Shown here: positions 1-6,833 of the stretch, piece by piece | Layout of the letters: each line of letters begins with the position of its first letter | Position numbering within the stretch: the stretch's first letter is position 1 | Source of the DNA: Pseudomonadota bacterium | GTDB taxonomy: Bacteria > Bdellovibrionota_C > UBA2361 > SZUA-149 | Assembly (NCBI GenBank): GCA_029555385.1 | Contig: JAKPSH010000160.1 | Location: 1-42,851 of the forward strand | Length of the DNA stretch: 42,851 nt | Direction: 5' to 3' | Position numbers and translations under genes: made by a program | Notes under the pieces: model-generated | What the model was told of the DNA's origin: nothing | Seen by the model: only the letters and a program-made list of their open reading frames with translations | Databases searched by the model: none

Positions 1-423
1 CCAATGGCGACGAATCAATGCGGGCGACGCGCTGCGGTTGGCAAAGGGTTGTGCCGGGTTTTTGATCTGTTCTAAAAGACGTGCTGCGGCGAAAGGGCGG
101 CTTGGACGCGTTTGCACTTTTTCTCGTAATTGAAGCAGCGCAGAACCTCCAGGTATTCAGACATATTAAGGACAACCAAGAGAGGCAGCGGCTTTCTCTG
201 CACCGCCCATGCGCGACTTCAACGATCACCCGGGCGATGCCAAAAATATGCGCCATTCAACGACTCTCAGGGGAAATTCCCACTGCAGCCGATTTATTCG
301 CTTATTTTGTGGCTAGAGCAACGCCCGGACGGCGTTGCCGAATTTCGAGCGCAGCGAAGAAATTCGCTGCGACACAGTATGGAGCAGCGCGAAAAGGCCC
401 ATCCTTGGGCCTTTTCGCGTAAC
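1..423. repeat. Gene-free left end: dispersed repeat modules and hairpins
   Basis: No convincing gene lies here; the open frames have no recognisable protein features and run through repeats. Positions 1-63 match, with rearrangement, the stretch 22366-22470. Positions about 225-304 match 22810-22885 at about 80% identity by hand alignment. Positions 318-338, 350-371 and 388-419 form three successive perfect hairpins; the second has a GAAA loop on the plus strand. The whole looks like a non-coding dispersed repeat sitting behind the 3' end of the minus-strand gene at 424. Confidence 0.6.
388..419 (-). terminator. Hairpin terminator behind the O-antigen-ligase-like gene
   Basis: A perfect 14-bp stem (arms 388-401 and 406-419) closes a 4-base loop. 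It contains an A4/T4 run and lies a few bases past the minus-strand stop codon at 424. The arms are symmetrical, so it could stop transcription in both directions. The U-tract sits inside the stem, so termination strength is uncertain. Confidence 0.6.
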
Positions 424-1959
424 TTACTGAGCCGCGATATCGCCTTGTGAGATATCGCGGCTAGCCAGGGCAAGAAGCGCACCCATCAAGAATAGAGCAA
501 GCAGGCGAACTTCACCGTCGCCAAAATTGTATTCAACCAATCCGGCAACTTGCCAGCTTAGCAAAGAACAGCTTAGCCCAAGCAGCAAAATTCTAATTTG
601 CCGCGACGCACTATCCTGTGAATTTGCCATTTTTCTGAATAAGGCAAAACCTAAGCCAATTGCGGCGACCATCCACCAAATATAAGCACCAAGGCCAATC
701 AGTCCACTCTCAACCGCGACGTTCAATAAATTGTTGTGCATGTGCCGGTGCATATAAGGCAGTGAAGGATCCAGCTTGCGCATAAAATTTGCGTTGCCGA
801 GTCCAAGTCCGAGCGGAAAACGCTCCACTATCTCCAAGCCCAGCAACCACATGCTCTTTCGGCCGCCGGAAATAACAAAATCCTGAAATAGTGCGAAGAG
901 ACGCGCACGTGCCGGTTCGAAAAAAAGCAGGGCAAAAACAACGGCACCCGCCGTACCGGCAAAGAGTCTTCGCGAAAAAAGAAGTCCAAACACAATAAAC
1001 GAAACAACGATGCCCAGCCAGGGACCACGTTTAAGGTTGATAATTAGAACCGCAATCAGCAGCGCGCAGGCAAGCCGCAAGATATCATGCGGCAGTGCAC
1101 TGCGAAGCTGCTTTGGCAGCTTAATATACTGCCAGAACGTAACAAAGACGCCCATCAATGCACCACACGCCGCTAAAGACCGAATCAACAAAGACCAGTG
1201 GGAGCCATTTCCGCGATGTATAACGCCAGGCCAGGCAAACACCATCACGAAAAAAAAGAACGCTATCGGCTTCATCCATCGCGCCCGATAGCCGTCTTTC
1301 TCGCAAAGGACATCCTGCGCCTGCTCCAACCGTTGTCTAGAAGCAACAAAACACAAAGACACGAGCAGCGGCAGAACGAGAGCGAGCTGCCCTGATTCTG
1401 TGACCGCACCTGGTATGCGCGGTTTTATTTCATAACCAGCCGCTGCGCTGAGCGCACTATGCAAGCCGGCGAGACAAAGACTCGCTGTTAGAGCAATGAA
1501 GTAGCGCGTAATTCGCGCCAATAATTTTCCAGCATCCACACCATCAGCGTGGTCTACGAGAAAAAAGCAGATACTGAAAGGAAAAAGCAGATAGACCGAG
1601 CTTCTCAACATTTCCAAAAGAGCTTTCGTTGTATTAATCCCCGTAAGAGAAGCAACCAGGGTTGCGGCGAACCACGAAATAAGTGGAACAGCAAAAATCA
1701 AGATATGAGGATCGACGGGAAGATTTTGGTTAACCTGCCCGTTTGTTTTTGCGCACCGCTGGTGTGCAATTTTGGAAAGCCAAAGAACGACAAATGAAAC
1801 CGCGGCAATTTGTGAAACGGCAATAGACAAACCCGCCGCCAAGCAATAGGCGAGCAGGAGCCAATCAATCGCCCGGTTCATGCGTTGATCATCAAAAAAC
1901 TTATCAACTCGCATACGCCAGGGCTTCGCGTCAGATTTGATTGCTGCCGAGAAAGTCAA
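424..1959 (-). CDS. O-antigen ligase / Wzy-like polytopic membrane protein
   Basis: A 511-residue protein with about ten to twelve hydrophobic segments. In its C-terminal third, after a long loop, it has the motif order typical of the O-antigen ligase/polymerase family (WaaL/Wzy, PF04932): an RGPWLGI segment, a GLGLGN segment, and MHNNLLNVAVESG, which matches the family's H-N-x-L-x(5)-E-x-G pattern. Such proteins act in the inner membrane and join or polymerise lipid-linked glycans on the periplasmic side; the glycan here is unknown. No glycosyltransferases flank it, so it is an orphan. The 1959 start is TTG with a weak GGA ahead of it; ATG codons at 1914 and 1881 are alternatives that keep all membrane segments. 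The family call is fairly safe; ligase versus polymerase is not settled. Confidence 0.75.
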   Translation of the reverse strand: MTFSAAIKSDAKPWRMRVDKFFDDQRMNRAIDWLLLAYCLAAGLSIAVSQIAAVSFVVLWLSKIAHQRCAKTNGQVNQNLPVDPHILIFAVPLISWFAATLVASLTGINTTKALLEMLRSSVYLLFPFSICFFLVDHADGVDAGKLLARITRYFIALTASLCLAGLHSALSAAAGYEIKPRIPGAVTESGQLALVLPLLVSLCFVASRQRLEQAQDVLCEKDGYRARWMKPIAFFFFVMVFAWPGVIHRGNGSHWSLLIRSLAACGALMGVFVTFWQYIKLPKQLRSALPHDILRLACALLIAVLIINLKRGPWLGIVVSFIVFGLLFSRRLFAGTAGAVVFALLFFEPARARLFALFQDFVISGGRKSMWLLGLEIVERFPLGLGLGNANFMRKLDPSLPYMHRHMHNNLLNVAVESGLIGLGAYIWWMVAAIGLGFALFRKMANSQDSASRQIRILLLGLSCSLLSWQVAGLVEYNFGDGEVRLLALFLMGALLALASRDISQGDIAAQ

Positions 1960-2066
1960 AGTGAATTTCCAAAATAATCCGTAAACTGCAGCCGAATTAA
2001 GAACAGTTGCACAAATCTTAAGGGCAAAACAAGCACAATATTACGACACAGCGCCTGCGTGGTCCA

Positions 2067-2115
2067 GCCAGCTTAACCGTGATATCTGTCTTTAAGAAAT
2101 CACCGTTAAGCTGGC
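2067..2115. promoter_or_regulatory. Large imperfect palindrome in a divergent intergenic region
   Basis: Two 17-base arms (2067-2083 and 2099-2115) are inverted complements with one mismatch, separated by 15 bases. They lie between the minus-strand gene ending its 5' side near 1959 and the plus-strand gene starting near 2200. The site could be an operator for a dimeric regulator serving both promoters, or an RNA hairpin in a leader. Confidence 0.5.
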
Positions 2116-2199
2116 GCAATTGATTCCCAAGCTAGAGTAAGCGAAAATCACCTTTCCATGGTATAGTTGCCAGCAACTAAATCCGTTGGGATATGTTTT

Positions 2200-2625
2200 A
2201 TGTATTCTCTTTTGACAAATTTGTTGATGCGAATGACAAGGGCGGCTTTTGTGTTATTGGCGCTGCTGGCATTTTTTGGCGTAACCGCAGCTCAAGTTGC
2301 CGAAGTTGAGGTTCGGGAAGAAACTGTTCTGAAAGGCATGTCTGCTCAAGACGTCATTAAGCGCTTTGGCGAACCTGATGATAAGAAAAAATTCTCTGAA
2401 GGCCGTGAATCCTGGTTATACGGACGGTCTTTTGTCTTTATCAGCAAAGGACAAGTAAGTGCGTGGAGCGATGCCGGTGATTTCCTCGAGCGGCAGAACC
2501 TGGCTCAGGTTCAGGCCAACCCGCAAAAATCGGGCAGCAACACGGCAGAGTGGGTAAACGACTGGACACCAAACAGCAAAGAGCGCGCCGAACAAGACGC
2601 TATTAGTGAGATGGTAAGTGAATAA
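2200..2625 (+). CDS. Small exported protein with SmpA/OmlA (BamE)-like fold
   Basis: About 141 residues. The N-terminus has a hydrophobic signal segment (AAFVLLALLAFFGVTAA). The mature part has LKGMSAQDVIKRFGEPDD followed by a WLYG strand and SFVFISKGQVSAW, the helix-GEP-strand pattern of SmpA/OmlA-type domains found in BamE and related small envelope proteins. No lipobox cysteine is seen, so it is probably periplasmic rather than a lipoprotein. ATG at 2200 is preferred over TTG at 2167 because a GGGA sits 8-9 bases ahead. It converges on the pentapeptide-repeat gene with a 5-bp gap. Function within the envelope cannot be fixed. Confidence 0.65.
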   Translation: MYSLLTNLLMRMTRAAFVLLALLAFFGVTAAQVAEVEVREETVLKGMSAQDVIKRFGEPDDKKKFSEGRESWLYGRSFVFISKGQVSAWSDAGDFLERQNLAQVQANPQKSGSNTAEWVNDWTPNSKERAEQDAISEMVSE

Positions 2626-2630
2626 CTTTG

Positions 2631-3101
2631 CTATGCCGCCTGCCGGGAAGCTCTTTGAGGACAAAATTCATCGGCAACAATACAATGTGCTTGTTCACTG
2701 CTCAGGCTTACACCGCGCATGTCTGCGTCAATCAACAACGCGTTATCCAAAATAGCATTCCGCAGGTCGGCACCGCATAACTGCGCCTCCCGCAGATAAG
2801 CTTCGCGCAGGTCCGCGCCGCGCAATATAGTTTGATTTAAAGTTGCACGGCAAAGATTAGCTTGCCGCAGGACCGCTCCGCTTAAATCAGCTTGGTCGAG
2901 AATGGCGCCGCGAAGATTCACCTGAGTCAGGTTTGCTCCGCTGAAATTCGTTTTACGCAAATCGGCCCCGCTTAGCTGCACTCCCCGCAGGTCGCAGTTG
3001 CTTAAATCGACCCATCGCAAATCCACAACCGGTGGTTTCTTCCGATTGAACTCCTGGACCCTTCCTTGCTTAAGCAGCGTCACATAATAGTTTTCGCGCA
3101 T
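2631..3101 (-). CDS. Pentapeptide-repeat protein
   Basis: About 156 residues. From roughly residue 25 to 135 it consists of some 20 tandem pentapeptides of the A(D/N)LxX type, for example DLSNCDLRGVQLSGADLRK, predicted to fold as a right-handed quadrilateral beta-helix. The N-terminus (YYVTLLKQGRVQEFN) resembles the short cap of many such proteins. There is no signal peptide, so it is probably cytoplasmic. Pentapeptide proteins include gyrase-protecting DNA mimics and many of unknown role; nothing here selects between them. ATG at 3101 is preferred over TTG at 3107 because a GGAG lies about 9 bases ahead. Confidence 0.85.
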   Translation of the reverse strand: MRENYYVTLLKQGRVQEFNRKKPPVVDLRWVDLSNCDLRGVQLSGADLRKTNFSGANLTQVNLRGAILDQADLSGAVLRQANLCRATLNQTILRGADLREAYLREAQLCGADLRNAILDNALLIDADMRGVSLSSEQAHCIVADEFCPQRASRQAA

Positions 3102-3340
3102 AACCAAATCTCCATTTCCGTTCTACTCAATGTTATGTTGCGCTGGACAAATTTGTATCGGAACTCTTCGCTCCGGCAGGCGCGCCACAGGCTCTTTGGG
3201 CAATGCACGTGTATAAAGATTGGCTTAATAGCTGAGTTAGAGACGGTCCGTAAGCACAACATCTCTAATCATTGCTTGCTGTTATATCGGCTGGGATTAG
3301 ACCCGTCCCGGCCATGCCTCACACGGCCAGCGGAATACGG

Positions 3341-4516
3341 TTACATCTTGGCCAAGCGCTGCAATACGCCGATATCATCGTTAAGCTTGCGTTGAATCTC
3401 GCCAATGCCTCCTCGAATGGCGCCAACATCAGAAGCTGAAGACAACGAGCTGACTTGCTGCCGGAGCTGATCAAGCGAAATGCCTGTTCCTGTAGCAAGC
3501 GGCTGAATCTGTATCTTAACCCCGGTGTTCTTGCGGTTCACTTGATCCATTAGATCCTTGCGCTGCATAATTGTTTGCTGCAGCTTCGCCAGGCTGGTCT
3601 GCAATTCTTTCTTCAACTCCACAACCTCTTGCTGCGAAATCCTGGGTCCATGAACTGGCTCGAACACTTCATCTTTGGTATTTTTGCCTCTCTCGACCTG
3701 CGGCATGGATGCAAGTGATGCTCTGCGCAGTTCTTTGCGCTCTTCTTCCATCAGCCTGAGCTGGGCTTGCTGCTCTCCGTTGGTCTTCTGCAGGTTCGTC
3801 CGCTCTTTTTCCAGTTCAGCAATTTTTTCTTGCGCTGAGACAAGTTCCTGCTCGAGAGCCTGCTGTTCCCGGCCTGCCGAATTCGACTTTGAATCCTGCG
3901 CATCCGCCAGCCTGCGTTCTAGTTCGCTGACTCTTAAGTCGCCTGCCTCATTTTTAGCACGAATGCTCCTCTCTTCCTGGAGCAGCCGATCCAGCTCGCC
4001 AGCCTCCCGCTTCCAAGGATTCTCCGAACTGTTGTAATCACATCGAACGTGGGCTGACGGTGCATTATTCTCGTGACGCTCAAGTTGTGCGACTCGCCGG
4101 TAAAGATTACTGACCAGCTCATTGCAGTTGGGCACTTCCGTTGCTTTCGTCTTGCCCGGAGCAACTCCCCTCACATCTTGTTCAACACCGATAAGACTGC
4201 TCTCGATTACTTTCGCCGGATCCTCACCCCTTCCTTCGCGAAGGCGCGTCAACGCTTTCTCCTTGTCGGCGAGCTGATTTTCCAGCGCATCAACCTGGCG
4301 TTCCAGGTCATCGGCGGTTACTTCCAGCTCTGCCAGCCGATCGACAATACGGTAGCCTTCCGCATCAATTCGATAAGCACGCCCATCAGGCATCCGCCCG
4401 AACTTCCCTGGTTGCGCACCTGTCTGCGCAGCCGCCAGAGAGGTAAAAAGAACAATTTCAAGGAAATAAGAAAGGATAAAAAACAATCCAGCATTAATCC
4501 CAAACATAACAGACAC
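3341..4516 (-). CDS. Exported coiled-coil protein, function unknown
   Basis: 391 residues. The N-terminus has a hydrophobic signal-like segment (FFILSYFLEIVLFTSLAAA) followed by AQTGAQPGKFG. Two long heptad-rich regions follow (about residues 60-100 and 165-265), dominated by E, K, Q, R and L and predicted to form coiled coils. Between them a stretch with two cysteines could form a disulfide in the periplasm. The C-terminus has another amphipathic region. No enzyme motif is visible. It may be a periplasmic structural protein. Start uncertain: GTG at 4516 or ATG at 4507, neither with a strong ribosome site. Confidence 0.6.
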   Translation of the reverse strand: MSVMFGINAGLFFILSYFLEIVLFTSLAAAQTGAQPGKFGRMPDGRAYRIDAEGYRIVDRLAELEVTADDLERQVDALENQLADKEKALTRLREGRGEDPAKVIESSLIGVEQDVRGVAPGKTKATEVPNCNELVSNLYRRVAQLERHENNAPSAHVRCDYNSSENPWKREAGELDRLLQEERSIRAKNEAGDLRVSELERRLADAQDSKSNSAGREQQALEQELVSAQEKIAELEKERTNLQKTNGEQQAQLRLMEEERKELRRASLASMPQVERGKNTKDEVFEPVHGPRISQQEVVELKKELQTSLAKLQQTIMQRKDLMDQVNRKNTGVKIQIQPLATGTGISLDQLRQQVSSLSSASDVGAIRGGIGEIQRKLNDDIGVLQRLAKM

Positions 4517-4717
4517 CAGCTAATCTATATAAGCGTACTGATACATACCGGGCCTGCCGCAAAACTCAGCCCCTGCTGCGAATTAGAAATTTTGTCGCAG
4601 TGCCGACTATTCCACAAATCAAAGATTGATACTAGCGCTCCCGGAAATCCGGCTCAGCACAACTTTCTCTAAACCAAGGGTGAATTAGATACCCAAAACA
4701 TACACTTGATCTACCAC

Positions 4718-4744
4718 ATAATCGCTGTTAAGCTTAACGATTAT
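4718..4744. promoter_or_regulatory. Overlapping palindromes upstream of the DtxR-family gene, probable operator
   Basis: The outer arms ATAATCG (4718-4724) and CGATTAT (4738-4744) are exact inverted complements. An offset inner palindrome, GTTAAGCTTAAC, lies at 4727-4738. The inner half-sites resemble the GTTA-x-TAAC core of known DtxR/IdeR boxes. The site ends 29 bases before the start codon of the metalloregulator, which fits autorepression. This is inference from resemblance and position. Confidence 0.5.
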
Positions 4745-4772
4745 TCTATATACCCTAACGAAGTGCATTGTT

Positions 4773-5192
4773 ATGAGTCAGCCTACAACAACTGACGTCT
4801 GGAAAGAATTCGGAGAAAATCAAGTAACACACAGTGCGGCACACCACTTGCTTGCCATACTCGAACTGGTTCAACTGCGCGGTTATGCCAGGGTCATCGA
4901 TGTCGCCCGCTTTCTGAATATAACAACAGGGAGCGCCAGCACCAACCTTAAGACCATGAAACAAAAAGGGCTGGTCATAGAAGATGAAAACCGCTTTCTG
5001 TCGCTTTCGGACAATGGTCGAAAGATTGCCGAGGTAATCCTTAAGCGGCGTACAACGATTGAAAATTTCCTCGTAAAAGTTTTGCATGTAGCAAAGGACC
5101 AGGCGCACATTGATGCCTGCAAGACCGAGCATTTATTGAGTCCGGAAACGACGGCAAAAATGGAGTCGTTTATCGTAAAAGCCGGAGAGTAG
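4773..5192 (+). CDS. DtxR/MntR-family metal-dependent transcriptional regulator
   Basis: 139 residues. A winged-helix DNA-binding domain spans about residues 22-75 (LLAILELVQLRGYARVIDVARFLNITTG, then GSASTNLKTMKQKGLV and a wing ending LSLSDNGRKIAE). The dimerisation/metal domain follows, with AHIDACKTEHLLS matching the DtxR metal-ligand segment (H-x3-C-x2-E-H; DtxR His98, Cys102, Glu105, His106). Cys at the 102 position points to the iron-type rather than the MntR manganese type. The usual His79 of the R-R-H segment is Thr (KRRTTIEN), so the ancillary site may be altered. There is no SH3-like third domain. A palindrome lies just upstream. It converges on the metalloprotease gene with 8 bp between stops. 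Confidence 0.82.
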   Translation: MSQPTTTDVWKEFGENQVTHSAAHHLLAILELVQLRGYARVIDVARFLNITTGSASTNLKTMKQKGLVIEDENRFLSLSDNGRKIAEVILKRRTTIENFLVKVLHVAKDQAHIDACKTEHLLSPETTAKMESFIVKAGE

Positions 5193-5200
5193 AGCAGCAC

Positions 5201-6463
5201 TCAGTAAATCAGAACCAGCACTTCCTTGCCATTAAGGCTCAACTTGATATCGCCAAAATCGGAATCGGTGAATCGAGCGGCATTCTTCTCTTGCTCCTTA
5301 ACCTTCGCAAAACGCACCGTATAAGCTTTAAGCAGCACATCAAAAAATTCTGAGGCATCATCTTTCGAATCCCACAAAAGCTGCCATGCGAGAGCCCATT
5401 TACGCTCTCCCTCGCGCGGATACAGCACAACACGATCTCCGCCCCACCCGCTGGCAGCTTCACTGGCCTGCTGCGGGCTCACCCATGTAGCCAGAAGTGT
5501 CGAGACGAAAAACTCTCCGAGAGTGTCTCGAAAAACTGGTTTTTGCTCTTTCAGCCCAAGCTCTTCCGGCATTTGCGGATCAGCCGGCACAGTAAAATCG
5601 CGCTTCCCCCGCAAGTATATCTGCGGATGCAAAATTTCCTCGGTCGATTCAGGCGGCCGTGAAAAAGCTCGATCGATCGCCCGATAGCCGCCTTTGCGCA
5701 GCAGGGCATGGCAAAAGTTAAGACCACTGACATACGGGAACAGCAACGACGCTTGCAGCGCAGGCGGCGCCTCACGCAATGACTGAGAAAGCATGGCACC
5801 CGAAATATTCTGCAGCATGAACATTGAAACAGATTGTTCCTTCGCGATCGACGGCTGCCCGGCAAGCATGCGGGAATAATCCAGCATTACCGATGTGGCA
5901 TCGCCCTCAATCAGTGCGGCTCTCGCCAGCACAACATCACTGGAAAGCTTTTCCTGATCAATCATCTCCGCCAGGCTAAAGTGCTGGTCCTGCAGCGCGT
6001 GCGTCAGCTCATGCACCGCAATAGGCATTTGAATAATCGCGGGCATCCAATCGGCCATCGCATAATACTTCTTTTCCGGGTCGTAGTAACCACCGAGCTG
6101 ATCCGTATACAGGTTAATTACCTTGTCAAAATAGTCGAAGTCTTTCGGAATAAAACCAAGCATGCGGTAGGTCTGGCCTTCGTGCTCCACCCTCGTTTCC
6201 GACATTTTCTTCTTTATTGTCTCGCGCAAATATCGCTCAACTTCGGTCTTGTTCTGCAGCCGGCATGGAACTCGCCTCTTCGGCGATAAACCTCGCAGCT
6301 TGCCGGCGGTATCCAGTGCCGCTTCAGCCGTCTGACAATCGTTGCCCGCTCGCGCCGTATCCGCCCAAGCCAAGAGCAGCGGCAAAGCCGCAATCAATAG
6401 ACAAAAGCTCTTCCGTATCAGCGCAAATATTCGCCGAATCAATTTGTTTATCTTCGGGTTCAT
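5201..6463 (-). CDS. Exported putative zinc metallopeptidase (HEXXH)
   Basis: 420 residues with an N-terminal signal segment (SFCLLIAALPLLLAWADTARA, which ends in a good cleavage site). About residue 150 carries HELTHALQDQHF, a gluzincin-type HEXXH zinc site, followed about 35 residues later by LIEGDATSVM, whose Glu is a likely third ligand. Ahead of it, LGGYYDPEKKYY resembles the G-x-Y-x-P strand found in peptidase MA-like proteins. It is probably a periplasmic or outer-membrane-associated protease of unknown substrate. The gene follows the small lipoprotein gene by about 50 bp on the same strand, so the two are likely co-transcribed. Confidence 0.7.
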   Translation of the reverse strand: MNPKINKLIRRIFALIRKSFCLLIAALPLLLAWADTARAGNDCQTAEAALDTAGKLRGLSPKRRVPCRLQNKTEVERYLRETIKKKMSETRVEHEGQTYRMLGFIPKDFDYFDKVINLYTDQLGGYYDPEKKYYAMADWMPAIIQMPIAVHELTHALQDQHFSLAEMIDQEKLSSDVVLARAALIEGDATSVMLDYSRMLAGQPSIAKEQSVSMFMLQNISGAMLSQSLREAPPALQASLLFPYVSGLNFCHALLRKGGYRAIDRAFSRPPESTEEILHPQIYLRGKRDFTVPADPQMPEELGLKEQKPVFRDTLGEFFVSTLLATWVSPQQASEAASGWGGDRVVLYPREGERKWALAWQLLWDSKDDASEFFDVLLKAYTVRFAKVKEQEKNAARFTDSDFGDIKLSLNGKEVLVLIY

Positions 6464-6513
6464 AGACTACCTGGATCTTTAGCAGCAAACGGTTCTGCTG
6501 ACGCCGGCTCTTT

Positions 6514-6735
6514 TTACTTTAAGACTTCGGTTTTACGCCGTAGCTCCAACACCAGCTCTTCGAGTCTGACGTTGCGCGATTGCAGTTCATGGAGCATTCG
6601 TTCGGTTTTCTGCGCACTTCGCTCAGCCGCCTCTGCCGAACGGCGTACTTTGACGACATCCCAGGTACTGACCTGCTTTTCGTAAGCACAAGCCGCAAGC
6701 AGGCATAATCCAAGTGCAAAGATGATTGGCTTCAC
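6514..6735 (-). CDS. Small lipoprotein with coiled-coil tail
   Basis: 73 residues starting from GTG at 6735. Residues 1-16 form a lipoprotein signal (VKPIIFALGLCLLAACAYEK; lipobox LLAAC). The mature part is a short amphipathic helix (RSAEAAERSAQKTERMLHEL followed by ELVLELRRK) likely to form a coiled coil. A longer frame exists to 6834, but its N-terminal extension has no signal and is rich in Arg and Cys, so the internal GTG placed directly before the signal sequence is preferred. It precedes the HEXXH protease gene on the same strand and may anchor or assist it (inference). Confidence 0.6.
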   Translation of the reverse strand: MKPIIFALGLCLLAACAYEKQVSTWDVVKVRRSAEAAERSAQKTERMLHELQSRNVRLEELVLELRRKTEVLK

Positions 6736-6833
6736 GATATTCTGCTTTACGCAATAATTGCTAATCCGGATTTTCCGGGATAGCCTACGGCAAGTAGGCC
6801 TTAACCTTCTAACACACTTTACGCGTTTCTCCA

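Noticed and set aside
81..450. Two open frames at the left end (about 110 residues each)
   Set aside because: They run through repeat and hairpin sequence, overlap each other, and show no protein-like composition or start signals.
6783..6799. Small hairpin (GCCTAC/GTAGGC) upstream of uvrA as an SOS box
   Set aside because: It does not match any LexA box known to me (CTGT-N8-ACAG or GAAC-N4-GTTC), and its arms are only 6 bp.
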